DNA of 64,000 nucleotides from Nocardioides aquaticus. Lineage in GTDB: Bacteria > Actinomycetota > Actinomycetes > Propionibacteriales > Nocardioidaceae. Shown one piece after another: positions 10,414 through 18,245 of this stretch; the first letter of the stretch is position 1, and each line of letters starts with the position of its first letter. Below the pieces are notes generated by a model. It was not told the origin of the DNA and did no database searches. It saw only the letters and a list, made by a program, of their open reading frames with translations. The stretch lies in NCBI RefSeq assembly GCF_018459925.1, contig NZ_CP075371.1, positions 620,001 to 684,000 of the forward strand. The letters run 5' to 3'. The position numbers and the translations under genes are program-made.

Positions 10414-10453
10414 CCGAGATGACGCTTGCGGACCGCCGAGGTGACGCTTGCGG
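10414..10453 (+). repeat. Dispersed 22-bp-period element, copy 3 (two units)
   Basis: Units at 10414-10431 and 10436-10453 (CCGAGATGACGCTTGCGG and CCGAGGTGACGCTTGCGG), spacer ACCG. It starts 3 bp after the acylphosphatase stop and ends exactly at the stop codon of the convergent gene. Confidence 0.93.
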
Positions 10454-11029
10454 TCACCGCCGCCAGGGCGCCGGTTCGCCGGCCAGCCACCAGCCCAGGG
10501 CCCGCGTCATCCACGGCAGCGCGACGTAGGTCATCACCGGCGTCATCACCAGGGTGGTCCCCAGGACGCGCCACCCGACGGCGAGCTCCGGTGCGACCAC
10601 GCCGAGCAGCAGCGTCACCACCAGGCTGAGCGGGAAGAAGACCAGCCAGATCATGGTCGCCTGCTTCCACCGCGGGGGAGCGGGGGCGGGCGGGCGGAGG
10701 TCCTCGACGTCGTGGGCCGAGGGCTCGTCGAACCAGCCCTCGATGCCGGTACGTCGCTCCAGGCGGGACTCCCCGACCAGGCCCTGCGCGGCGCCGAGCC
10801 ACCACTGACGCTGGCTGGAGTGCTCCCAGCCGCGCAGCGACTCGTCGTCGGCGAAGCGGTAGAGCATGTGCCACTCGTCGGAGTCGGCACCCGTACGCAC
10901 CCAGCCGGTCCCCAGGAAGCCGGGGAACCGGACGGCCAGGGCGCCGCCGGCCCGGATCCAGGCCAGCATCTGGTCGGCGTGGGCCGGGTCGACGTGGCGG
11001 GTGATGGAGACGGTCACCGGGGAGGACAT
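10454..11029 (-). CDS. Antibiotic-biosynthesis-monooxygenase-like domain protein with two membrane helices
   Basis: A 191-residue protein. The N-terminal half is an ABM-type alpha/beta fold (VTVSITRHVDPAHADQMLAWIRAGGALAVRFPGFLG, then DEWHMLYRFADDESLRGWEHSSQR). The C-terminal third has two hydrophobic helices (about 128-150, MIWLVFFPLSLVVTLLLGVV, and 158-178). This fused architecture matches a conserved membrane-anchored ABM group whose role is unknown. ATG 11029 follows the natural domain boundary; the longer ORF upstream runs through repeat copy 4. Its stop is joined directly to repeat copy 3. Confidence 0.78.
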   Translation of the reverse strand: MSSPVTVSITRHVDPAHADQMLAWIRAGGALAVRFPGFLGTGWVRTGADSDEWHMLYRFADDESLRGWEHSSQRQWWLGAAQGLVGESRLERRTGIEGWFDEPSAHDVEDLRPPAPAPPRWKQATMIWLVFFPLSLVVTLLLGVVAPELAVGWRVLGTTLVMTPVMTYVALPWMTRALGWWLAGEPAPWRR

Positions 11030-11117
11030 GGCTCCATGGTCCCGCCCGGATGCCGGGGGCGCTGCCGCGGGCCGTCGTACGGGGGCCGCGGTGTGACGAC
11101 CGCCCGGATCACGGTGT

Positions 11118-11179
11118 CCGGACGTGTCACCTCGAGGCGCCGCGAGCGTCACCTCGGCTGTCCGCGAGCGTCATCTCGG
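11118..11179 (-). repeat. Dispersed 22-bp-period element, copy 4 (three units)
   Basis: In reverse orientation: units at 11118-11135 (diverged), 11140-11157 (one difference) and 11162-11179 (exact). Spacers on the plus strand are GGCG and CTGT. It lies between two minus-strand genes, 3 bp from the stop codon of the HIT-like gene. Confidence 0.94.
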
Positions 11180-11182
11180 CGG

Positions 11183-11809
11183 TCAGGCGCGGGCGGTGCC
11201 GCCCCAGTTGGCCAGGCGCTTCGCGACGTGGGCCAGGTCGGCGCGCCAGACGTCCTCGGGTCCGGGCGGGAGCACGTCGTTCCACTCCGAGGCCGGCGAG
11301 CCCAGGACGTGGGTCAGCCGGGCGGTGCGCGCGAAGAACCAGGTGTGCAGGTGGGAGCCGCCGTCACCCCACCGGTTCACGTGGACGCGGCCGATCTCGG
11401 GCAGGTGCTCGACGATGCGGACCAGCCGGTTGGTGATCCGGCCGAGCTCCGAGGCGAGGTCGTCGTCGAGGCCGCCGAGGTCCTGGTGCTCGCGCGAGTG
11501 CAGCACCAGCACCAGCGGCAGGCCGGACGGGGCGCCGAGGTGGGTCAGCACCCAGTGCTCGTCCTCCCAGACCACCGTCTCCGGGTCGAACCCGGCGCAG
11601 GCCCCGCAGGGCTTGTCGGGGGACTCGCCCCACCGCGCCGGCTCGTCGCTAGGCGGGGGGAGGACCCGGGGCACGATCGCCCCGTCGACGGCCTCCCACG
11701 GGAAGATGTCCCACGAGGAGGAGTCCGACATCGGCAGGCGGCCGTCCGCGCCGACGGCGGCGACGACGCGGGCGTGGACCTCTTCGGCTGACTCCGGCAT
11801 GGCCCACAC
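11183..11809 (-). CDS. HIT-like (histidine triad) nucleotide-binding protein
   Basis: A 208-residue protein related to the HIT superfamily of nucleotide hydrolases/transferases. The C-terminal half contains GLPLVLVLHSREHQDLGGLDDDLASELGRI and the triad-like segment WGDGGSHLHTWFFAR (about residues 153-167), where SHLHTWF replaces the canonical HxHxHxx. A CGAC pair (about residue 68) and tryptophans lie between the short N-terminal helix and the HIT core. The exact substrate is not predictable. ATG 11809 was used; ATG 11800 (MPESAEEV) is an equally plausible start. Confidence 0.75.
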   Translation of the reverse strand: MWAMPESAEEVHARVVAAVGADGRLPMSDSSSWDIFPWEAVDGAIVPRVLPPPSDEPARWGESPDKPCGACAGFDPETVVWEDEHWVLTHLGAPSGLPLVLVLHSREHQDLGGLDDDLASELGRITNRLVRIVEHLPEIGRVHVNRWGDGGSHLHTWFFARTARLTHVLGSPASEWNDVLPPGPEDVWRADLAHVAKRLANWGGTARA

Positions 11810-11827
11810 TCTGGCACCGTGCCCGTG

Positions 11828-12163
11828 TCAGCGCCCGCGGACCCCCCGGTCCCCGGGTGGCACGTGCCGGGCCAGCTCGACCAGCCGCTCCGCGACGTCG
11901 CGGCGCGCCTCGGCGGCGGCCACGGAGCGGTCGCGCCCGTCGAGCACCGCCGCCCAGGTCGTCAGCCCGTCGTCCACCCGGGCCTGCAGCTCGCGTACGC
12001 CGGGCCCGAGGTCGCCGCGACGCGCCGCCGCACCACGGGCCGCGACGCGGGTGGCCGCCTCCGCCCGCCAGCGGTCGTGCTCGGCCCGCAACGACGCGGA
12101 CACCGCCCCCAGACGCCGCAGGGCGTCATCCGTCCCGGCACCGGCCTCAGGCGGCGCGGACAC
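11828..12163 (-). CDS. Small alpha-helical protein of an ESX-target gene trio
   Basis: No family recognised. The 111-residue product is almost entirely Ala/Arg/Glu-rich helix (LGAVSASLRAEHDRWRAEAA) with no membrane segment or signal peptide. The GTG start at 12163 overlaps the preceding gene by 17 bp, making it the last member of a three-gene unit whose other products look like WXG100/ESX-type secretion targets. The size and helical makeup fit a WXG100-like partner, but no W-x-G turn is present. Function is inferred only from context. Confidence 0.6.
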   Translation of the reverse strand: MSAPPEAGAGTDDALRRLGAVSASLRAEHDRWRAEAATRVAARGAAARRGDLGPGVRELQARVDDGLTTWAAVLDGRDRSVAAAEARRDVAERLVELARHVPPGDRGVRGR

Positions 12164-12932
12164 CGAGGAACCCCGCCTCGGCGACCTCGGCCATGTCCTG
12201 CCCGGCCTCGGCGTGCGCCCCGGTCTCGACCGCCGCGGCGAGCGCCGTCAGCGCGTCCAGCAGCGCCTCGACCCGGCGCAGCACCGCGACCGCCAGCTCG
12301 ACCGCGCGCACCAGGTCGGTGATCGCGTCCCGTCCCTGGTCGATCAGCCGGACCATCCGGATCACCATCCGGGGCGAGGTCGCCGCCGCCTTGGTCCACC
12401 CCAACGGCCCCGCGGCGGCGTCCAGCAGCAGCTCCTGGACCAGCCCGTCGAGGAACTGCAGCGCCGCGCAGACGACCTCGGCGGTGGCCTTCGACACCGA
12501 CACGACGTGGCCGAGCTGCTCGGCCACCAGGGTGGCGGCCTCGCGCTGCTCGTCGTGCGCGACCGCCAGCCTCCCGGCCAACCGGGCCGCCGCGTCGGCC
12601 GACAGGCCCTCCCAGACCCCGGGCACCTGCTCGGCCAGCGCCCGGTAGTTCTCGCCGACCGCGCCGGTCGCCGTGGCGAGCTCGGCCCACCCGGCCCGCA
12701 TCGACGACACCGCGTCCATGTCACCGGCCAGCGGCTCGAGCAGCTCGGTCAGCAGGTCGCGGCCGGTGAGCCGACGCACCACCTCGAGCACCCCGCCGAT
12801 CAGGAGCCCGCAGTCGTCCCGCAGCCCGTCGACGAACGCACCCTCCGTGCCCGGCGGCCGTGCCCCGCCGCGCACCACCGCCCCCGCGTCGCGGACCTCG
12901 TGCACCCCGGCAGCACCGTTCACCGCCACCAC
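12147..12932 (-). CDS. WXG100/ESX-like helical protein, putative type VII secretion target
   Basis: A 261-residue, mostly helical protein. It contains a W-x-G turn (GVWEGLSADAAARLAGRL, about residues 105-122) of the kind seen in WXG100 proteins, between two long helices. After this comes a second hydrophobic helical region (VSVSKATAEVVCAALQFLDGLVQELLLDAAAGPLGW). No Sec signal. It overlaps the upstream gene by 13 bp and the downstream gene by 17 bp. ESX core components (EccC, EccB, MycP) are not in this window. Secretion by an ESX system is inference from fold and operon structure. Confidence 0.65.
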   Translation of the reverse strand: MVAVNGAAGVHEVRDAGAVVRGGARPPGTEGAFVDGLRDDCGLLIGGVLEVVRRLTGRDLLTELLEPLAGDMDAVSSMRAGWAELATATGAVGENYRALAEQVPGVWEGLSADAAARLAGRLAVAHDEQREAATLVAEQLGHVVSVSKATAEVVCAALQFLDGLVQELLLDAAAGPLGWTKAAATSPRMVIRMVRLIDQGRDAITDLVRAVELAVAVLRRVEALLDALTALAAAVETGAHAEAGQDMAEVAEAGFLGVRAA

Positions 12933-13588
12933 CCCCGGGCGCCGTGGGCCACCTGGCCGGCCGACGGGGTCGCGCCCGCCGCGACCACGAAGTCCTGCTG
13001 CGCGCTGAGGTCGCCCAGCGCGTCGGCGGTGACCCGCACCGAGTCACCGAGCGCCCCTGCCTTCTCGCGCACGTCGTCCAGCGCCTGGTCGGCGTCGCGC
13101 ACGGCGCCGAGCAGGTCGCCGAGGCCCGCCCGCCCGTCCGGGCCGGCGCGTCCCGGCCCCGTGGCCCCGTCCGCACCCCCGCCCGTGCCCCCGTCCGCGC
13201 CCCCCGGCAGCCGCAGCGCCAGCGGCTCCCGCGCCGGCGTCGGCGCACCGCCCCCGACCGGGGGCCCGCCGGGTGGGAGGTCGTACCGGCCCTCGGGACG
13301 GGTCCGGTCCAGCCGGCGCGCGACGTCGTCGTCGGTGGCCAGCACCTCGGCCCGCAGCCGGGCCATGCCGCGGCCCATCACCCCGGCCGCCCGGCCGGCC
13401 CCGGCGAGACCGCGGCGACCCGCCGCCACCGCGCCCGCGTGCGACCCCGCGAAGAGCACCAGGACGCCCGAGAACGCCTCGGGGCGGTCCAGGACCCCGT
13501 CGAGGTAGCGGCTCATGTCCTCGACGTGGGCCTGCTGGCGCACGCACAGGGCGCCGGCGGCGGCCAGGGCCTCGGGGTCGATCTCCAC
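12920..13588 (-). CDS. Putative type VII (ESX) secretion-associated protein
   Basis: A 222-residue protein starting at GTG 13588 ([12 protein letters not shown]), preceded by GAGGAG. The longer reading to 13651 was rejected because it lacks a ribosome binding site. The N-terminal 100 residues are helical with a central [16 protein letters not shown] stretch, like EspA/WXG-type targets. A Gly/Pro-rich linker (about 115-160, including [18 protein letters not shown]) and a C-terminal helix ([22 protein letters not shown]) follow. It is the first gene of a three-gene overlapping unit and faces purC. Secretion is inferred. Confidence 0.62.
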   Translation of the reverse strand: MEIDPEALAAAGALCVRQQAHVEDMSRYLDGVLDRPEAFSGVLVLFAGSHAGAVAAGRRGLAGAGRAAGVMGRGMARLRAEVLATDDDVARRLDRTRPEGRYDLPPGGPPVGGGAPTPAREPLALRLPGGADGGTGGGADGATGPGRAGPDGRAGLGDLLGAVRDADQALDDVREKAGALGDSVRVTADALGDLSAQQDFVVAAGATPSAGQVAHGARGWWR

Positions 13589-13721
13589 AGCCTGCTCCTC
13601 GGGGTGTGTCGGGATGTCAGGAAGAGGGATACCCGCTCGCGGCCCGGCCAAACCCGGCCGGCGCAGGATGTGGAGAACGGGGTGTGGAGGGGGCCGGGGG
13701 CCGCGGCGCTACCCTCGCCCC

Positions 13722-14594
13722 ATGCCGCCCGCGACCCCGACGCTCGCCGGGGCGACCCACCTGCACTCCGGGAAGGTGCGCGACCTCTACGCGCTACCGT
13801 CCGGCGACCTGCTGATGGTGGCCAGCGACCGGCTCTCCGCCTACGACTTCGTCCTCGACACCACCATCCCCGACAAAGGCGAGGTGCTGACCCGGATGTC
13901 GCTGTGGTGGTTCGACCAGCTCGCCGACCTCGTGCCCCACCACGTGCTGTCGACCGACGTGCCCGAGGAGGTCCGCGGCCGCGCCGTCGTCTGCCGACGC
14001 CTCGAGATGTTCCCCGTCGAGTGCGTCGCCCGGGGCTACCTGACGGGCTCCGGCCTGCTCGACTACCGCGCGAGCGGCGAGGTCTGCGGGATCACCCTGC
14101 CGCCCGGCCTCGAGGACGGCTCCCGGCTGGACGCCCCGCTGTTCACCCCGGCCAGCAAGGCCGCCCTGGGCGACCACGACGAGAACGTCTCGTACGCCGC
14201 CGTCGAGGCCGAGGTGGGGCCCGACCGGGCTGCGGAGCTGCGTGGGCTGACCCTCGCCGTCTACGCCCGCGCCGAGGGGCTGGCCCGCGAGCGGGGGATC
14301 ATCCTGGCCGACACCAAGCTCGAGTTCGGCGCCACGCCCGAGGGCACCGTGGTGCTCGCCGACGAGGTGCTGACCCCCGACTCGTCGCGGTTCTGGCCGG
14401 CCGAGGACTGGGCCCCGGGGCGCGCGCAGGCCTCCTTCGACAAGGACGTCGTCCGCCGCTGGCTGACCTCGCCCGACTCCGGCTGGGACCGCACGTCCGG
14501 CGAGCCCCCGCCGCCGCTGCCGCCCGAGGTCGTCGAGCGCACCCGTGACCGGTACGTCGAGGCGTACGAGCGCCTCACCGGCGAGAAGTTCTGA
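13722..14594 (+). CDS. purC: Phosphoribosylaminoimidazole-succinocarboxamide synthase (SAICAR synthetase)
   Basis: Condenses CAIR with aspartate using ATP, step 8 of purine synthesis. The 290-residue sequence shows HSGKVRDLY at the N-terminus (ATP loop), [11 protein letters not shown] (about 45), VRRL-type [40 protein letters not shown] and [11 protein letters not shown] (about 195), all family hallmarks. ATG at 13722 fits the conserved N-terminus; a longer ORF upstream overlaps the divergent ESX-like gene. The SRPBCC gene follows 10 bp downstream. Confidence 0.96.
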   Translation: MPPATPTLAGATHLHSGKVRDLYALPSGDLLMVASDRLSAYDFVLDTTIPDKGEVLTRMSLWWFDQLADLVPHHVLSTDVPEEVRGRAVVCRRLEMFPVECVARGYLTGSGLLDYRASGEVCGITLPPGLEDGSRLDAPLFTPASKAALGDHDENVSYAAVEAEVGPDRAAELRGLTLAVYARAEGLARERGIILADTKLEFGATPEGTVVLADEVLTPDSSRFWPAEDWAPGRAQASFDKDVVRRWLTSPDSGWDRTSGEPPPPLPPEVVERTRDRYVEAYERLTGEKF

Positions 14595-14604
14595 GGAGCA
14601 GGCG

Positions 14605-15015
14605 ATGGTGACGGTGTTCCTGCCGGTCAGCCCCGAGGTGGCCTTCGACTACCTCGTCGACCCGGTCAACCGCCCGGCGTGGCAGGCCAGCCTGAAGGCC
14701 GTCGAGGACGTCGACGGCGAGGTCGGCCTCGGGCAGAGCTGGACCGACGTCACCGTCCCCGGGGTGCGCCCGCGGATGCGCACCACGGCGTACGAGCGGC
14801 CCTCCCGCTGGGCCGAGACCGGCACCTGGCGCGGGGTCAGTGCCGAGCTGACCCTGCGGTTCACGGCGTGCGGCGCGGGCTGCAGCGTCGAGGTCGGCAC
14901 CCGGTTCACCGCGCGGGGCGCCTACAAGGCGGTGCTGCCGTTCCTGCCGCTCGCGGCGCCGCTGGCCGCGCGTACCGACCTCAAGGCGGCGGCCCGGGAG
15001 CTCGGCCGCCGCTGA
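14605..15015 (+). CDS. SRPBCC-fold (START/Bet v1-like) protein
   Basis: A 136-residue polyketide-cyclase/START-like protein. The N-terminus is typical for the fold (MVTVFLPVSPEVAFDYLVDPVNRPAWQ), followed by alternating beta strands (WTDVTVPGVRPRMRTTAYERP, ELTLRFTACGAGCSVEVGTRF) and a final amphipathic helix. Such proteins bind hydrophobic ligands in a cavity; the ligand is unknown. ATG 14605 has GAGGAG upstream and sits 10 bp after the purC stop, so it is probably co-transcribed with purC. Confidence 0.78.
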   Translation: MVTVFLPVSPEVAFDYLVDPVNRPAWQASLKAVEDVDGEVGLGQSWTDVTVPGVRPRMRTTAYERPSRWAETGTWRGVSAELTLRFTACGAGCSVEVGTRFTARGAYKAVLPFLPLAAPLAARTDLKAAARELGRR

Positions 15016-15039
15016 GTCCCCGCGGGTCAGGCGCGCCGG

Positions 15040-15543
15040 TCAGGCGAAGGGGTCCGGCCGACCACCGGGCAGCTGCGCCAGCAGCTCGCGCGCCTGCTGG
15101 GCGTGCTTGTGCTCGACGAGCACCTCGTAGCGCGTGGCCACGATCTGGGCGACCGAGGTGAAGTCCCGCCGGCCCCGGGTGAAGGCGTAGCCGACGAGCG
15201 CCCAGACCAGGCCGAACAGCGCGCCGAACAGGACGGTCGAGAAGAACGTGGCCAGGCCCTCCGAGGAGAAGATGCTGAAGATCAGGCCGACGAAGGCGCC
15301 GAGCCACAGCCCGGACACGGCGCCCGCGAGGGCGACCTTGCCGGTGGTGAGCCGGCCGGTGATCCGCTCGACCCGCTTCAGGTCGGTGCCCACGATCATG
15401 CACGCCTCCACCGGGAAGTGCTGGTCGGAGAGGTGGTCGACGGCCTTCTGGGCCGCGGTGTAGTCGTCGTAGACGGCGAGGGACTGCGGGAACTGGAGGG
15501 TCAGCGGGCTCTGCGTCCCGCCGGTGCCGGAGGTCATGCTCAT
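15040..15543 (-). CDS. General stress protein (YflT/GsmA-like) with membrane-spanning glycine-rich middle
   Basis: A 167-residue protein of the heat-induced stress protein YflT-like group in actinobacteria. The N-terminal domain is PQSLAVYDDYTAAQKAVDHLSDQHFPVEACMIVGTDLKRVERITGRLTTGKVALAGAVSG. Two hydrophobic helices follow (about 90-110 and 113-132, with IFSSEGLATFF between), and then a soluble tail VAQIVATRYEVLVEHKHAQQARELL. The start was taken at ATG 15543 (MSMTSG); ATG 15561 is also in frame. Molecular function is not established for the family. Confidence 0.78.
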   Translation of the reverse strand: MSMTSGTGGTQSPLTLQFPQSLAVYDDYTAAQKAVDHLSDQHFPVEACMIVGTDLKRVERITGRLTTGKVALAGAVSGLWLGAFVGLIFSIFSSEGLATFFSTVLFGALFGLVWALVGYAFTRGRRDFTSVAQIVATRYEVLVEHKHAQQARELLAQLPGGRPDPFA

Positions 15544-15686
15544 GGCCCCATCCTCGCGCACCGACCTGTGAACCGCCTGAGGCGTACGGCCCTGGCCCGG
15601 CCCCCGTGCGGCACCCGGCCCCGCGCGCGGCGCGCCGCGGCTTCACTACGATGGGCCGACAGCCCCCGCCACCGGATGGAGCAGCC

Positions 15687-15977
15687 GTGCCCCGTGTCGT
15701 CGTCGACGTCATGCCCAAGCCCGAGATCCTCGACCCCCAGGGCAAGGCGGTGCTCGGCGCCCTGCCGCGTCTGGGCTTCTCCGGGGTCACCGACGTCCGT
15801 CAGGGCAAGCGCTTCGAGCTCGAGGTCGCCGGAGAGGTGACCGACGCCGTGCTCGAGGACGTCCGCCGGATGGCCGAGACGCTGTTGTCGAACCCGGTCA
15901 TCGAGTCGTTCACCGTCCACGTCGACGACGCGGTCGAGGACCAGCCCGCCGTGACCGGGACGGCGGCCGGCTCGTGA
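15687..15977 (+). CDS. purS: Phosphoribosylformylglycinamidine synthase, PurS subunit
   Basis: Small subunit of the three-component FGAM synthase (PurS-PurQ-PurL), thought to mediate contact between the glutaminase and synthetase subunits. From GTG 15687 it reads [41 protein letters not shown] and so on, giving 96 residues with a short Thr/Ala-rich tail beyond the usual 80-85. The motifs P-x-x-LDPQGKA and [11 protein letters not shown] are typical. Its TGA overlaps the GTG of purQ. Confidence 0.93.
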   Translation: MPRVVVDVMPKPEILDPQGKAVLGALPRLGFSGVTDVRQGKRFELEVAGEVTDAVLEDVRRMAETLLSNPVIESFTVHVDDAVEDQPAVTGTAAGS

Positions 15978-16642
15978 AGGTCGGCGTCGTCACCTTCCCC
16001 GGCTCGCTCGACGACGTCGACGCCCGGCGCGCGGTCGGTCTCGGCGGTCATGAGGCCGTCGCGCTGTGGCACGGCGACCACGACCTGCGCGGCGTCGACG
16101 CCGTGGTGCTGCCCGGCGGGTTCTCCTACGGCGACTACCTGCGCTGCGGGGCCATCTCGCGCTTCGCGCCGGTGATGACCGAGGTCGTCGAGGCCGCCGG
16201 CCGCGGGATGCCCGTGCTCGGGATCTGCAACGGCTTCCAGGTGCTGTGCGAGTCCCACCTGCTGCCCGGTGCGCTGATCCGCAACGACCACCAGCGCTTC
16301 GTGTGCCGTGACCAGCGCCTGCGTGTCGAGAACACGCGGACGCCGTGGACGGGGGCCTACGCCGAGGGCGCCGAGATCACCGTGGTGCTGAAGAACGGCG
16401 AGGGCGGCTTCGTGGCCGACGACGCGACGCTGGACCGCCTCGAGGGCCAGGGCCAGGTCGTGGCCCGCTACCTCGAGGTCAACCCGAACGGCTCGATGCG
16501 CGACATCGCCGGCGTCGCGAACGAGCGCGGCAACGTGGTCGGGCTGATGCCGCACCCCGAGCACTCCGTCGAGGCGCTGACCGGCTCCGGCACCGACGGT
16601 CTCGGCTTCTTCACCTCGCTGGTCGAGTCCGTCTGGGCCTGA
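15974..16642 (+). CDS. purQ: Phosphoribosylformylglycinamidine synthase, glutaminase subunit PurQ
   Basis: Class I glutamine amidotransferase supplying ammonia to PurL. The 222-residue protein shows the oxyanion strand [15 protein letters not shown], the nucleophile elbow [13 protein letters not shown] (catalytic Cys about residue 84), and the His-Glu pair [11 protein letters not shown] near the C-terminus. The GTG start overlaps the purS stop (GTGA), so purSQ are coupled. A terminator-like hairpin overlaps its stop codon. Confidence 0.96.
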   Translation: MKVGVVTFPGSLDDVDARRAVGLGGHEAVALWHGDHDLRGVDAVVLPGGFSYGDYLRCGAISRFAPVMTEVVEAAGRGMPVLGICNGFQVLCESHLLPGALIRNDHQRFVCRDQRLRVENTRTPWTGAYAEGAEITVVLKNGEGGFVADDATLDRLEGQGQVVARYLEVNPNGSMRDIAGVANERGNVVGLMPHPEHSVEALTGSGTDGLGFFTSLVESVWA

Positions 16643-16656
16643 GACCCGGCCCAGAC
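16631..16656 (+). terminator. Hairpin overlapping purQ stop; start of a GACCCGGCCCA tandem repeat
   Basis: GTCTGGGCC (16631-16639) is exactly complementary to GGCCCAGAC (16648-16656), with the TGA stop in the 8-nt loop. The right arm recurs at 16659-16667 and related GC-rich units continue to about 16700, toward the convergent gene. There is no U-tract, so termination is a prediction. Confidence 0.5.
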
Positions 16657-16709
16657 CCGGCCCAGACCCGGCCTGAGACCGGGCCCAGGACCGGGCCCAG
16701 GCCCCGACC

Positions 16710-18074
16710 TCAGGCCCGGCCGCGCAGCAGCGCCGCCCAGTCGTCCCTGGTGACGATCCCCGTGGCGGGCAGGTCGACCCGGCCCTGCCAGGCGCGCAGC
16801 GCGGCGGCGGTCGCGGGGTTCATCACCCCGCGCGGGCGGAGCCGGGTGCCGGGCGAGGCGGCGTTCAGCGCGCGCTGGACCCGGCGAACCTGGGACCCTG
16901 CCGAGCCGACCTTGAGCACCGGCTTGCGCCCGGCGGAGAGCAGCGACATCCACACCGTGCGGCCGGCCTCGTCGCCCGCGGAGATCCCGCGACGCTCGCG
17001 CCAGCTCGCCACGGCCGCGGCGGTGCGCTGGTCGTAGACGCCGTTGAGAGCACCGTCGTGGAGGCCCTTCTCCTGCAGCAGGCACTGCAGCGCCGTGGTG
17101 TGCGCCGCCGGTGCCGTGTAGCCGGCGGCGGGCCGACGCAGCAGCGGGTAGGCGCGGAAGTCCACGCGGACGCCGCCGCACCGCTCCTCGGCGGGCGCCA
17201 CAGACCCCTTGCCGAGGTCGAGGAAGTTGCTGTCGATGTTGATCGTCACGCCGCCGTGCGTCTCGTTGTGGCCGCCGCGGTACTGCTTGACGCGCCCGCC
17301 CGGCCGCCACCCGTCGTCGCGGAGGTAGCTGGTGGAGGTGTTCGCGACGCCGTCCCAGCGGGCGATCCAGACCTGGTCGGGCAGCGCGAAGGCCTTCGGC
17401 CGGTTGACGCGGGCGTCGTCCAGGGCCTTGATGCCGGACGCGGCCGAGGAGTAGACGCCGGAGACCCAGCCGAGCTCGTGCAGGCGGGTCGTCCACGCGG
17501 AGAGGAAGGACAGGGCCGACTCGCGGCAGGCGGTGTTGGTGACGTCGAAGGCCTCGAGGTCGTACCAGAGGGTGCTGCCGGGGGTCAGTCCGAGGGCGCG
17601 GGCGGCTGCGACGGCGCGACCGGCCTCCGTACGCCCCATCTCGCGGGCCCTCGGGTAGCGGCCGGACGAGCCGGCGGCGGGGTCGATGGTCGGGTCGTTG
17701 CCGTAGCGCGGGAAGGACGGCTGGCAGGACGCCTGGGGGCCGAGGGTGATCGGCAGCAGCCGCCAGCCCTTGCGCAGCTGGGTGCGCACCCACGACGGCG
17801 TCAGGTTCGGCTGGTCGCGGCAGCCGCGGGAGGCGCCGGAGATGTAGATGCCCACCGACAGGAACGGCGAGGTCTCGAGCCAGCGGTCCATCGCCGCCTG
17901 CGTGGGGGCCACGCACTGGTCGAAGCCGTACCCGGTGAGGTCGCCCGGCGTGACCGGGTTCGGCTTCGGTGCGGCCTGGGCGGCGGGGACCGCCGAGGCG
18001 ACCAGGGACAGCGACAGCAGGAGGGCGGCGAGCGGGGCCAGCAGCCGGGCGAGCGGAGGTGCGAGGGAGGGCAT
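16710..18074 (-). CDS. Secreted DUF1906 glycoside-hydrolase-like protein with peptidoglycan-binding repeats
   Basis: A 454-residue exported protein. Residues 1-34 form a Sec signal peptide ([24 protein letters not shown]). The DUF1906 (Rv2525c-like, GH25-related TIM-barrel) domain follows: [56 protein letters not shown]. The C-terminal third has two peptidoglycan-binding-like repeats ([37 protein letters not shown] and [10 protein letters not shown] and so on). It probably acts at the cell wall. Five or more cysteines suggest disulphides. It converges on purQ and is divergent from purL. Confidence 0.88.
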   Translation of the reverse strand: MPSLAPPLARLLAPLAALLLSLSLVASAVPAAQAAPKPNPVTPGDLTGYGFDQCVAPTQAAMDRWLETSPFLSVGIYISGASRGCRDQPNLTPSWVRTQLRKGWRLLPITLGPQASCQPSFPRYGNDPTIDPAAGSSGRYPRAREMGRTEAGRAVAAARALGLTPGSTLWYDLEAFDVTNTACRESALSFLSAWTTRLHELGWVSGVYSSAASGIKALDDARVNRPKAFALPDQVWIARWDGVANTSTSYLRDDGWRPGGRVKQYRGGHNETHGGVTINIDSNFLDLGKGSVAPAEERCGGVRVDFRAYPLLRRPAAGYTAPAAHTTALQCLLQEKGLHDGALNGVYDQRTAAAVASWRERRGISAGDEAGRTVWMSLLSAGRKPVLKVGSAGSQVRRVQRALNAASPGTRLRPRGVMNPATAAALRAWQGRVDLPATGIVTRDDWAALLRGRA

Positions 18075-18117
18075 GACGGGGGTCCCTTCCGGGGGACAAG
18101 GAGCCGGGGCGGGAGCA

Positions 18118-18147
18118 CTCTAAGCACAGGAGTCACACCCGTCACAA
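18118..18147 (-). promoter_or_regulatory. Candidate sigma-70-type promoter of the DUF1906 gene
   Basis: On the minus strand, TTGTGA (18147-18142) and TTAGAG (18123-18118) are separated by 18 bp, about 43 bp upstream of the ATG at 18074. Direct repeats of TGTGAC (at and just after the -35) could also bind a regulator. Seen by inspection only. Confidence 0.38.
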
Positions 18148-18245
18148 CGATCCGGTCGAATTACAGATGCGTAGTTTCCGCAGGTCAGAGCGGTGCGCGC
18201 GCCCTCCGGTCGGGCGCGACCGCGATCCTCGATAGGTTGGCGCCC

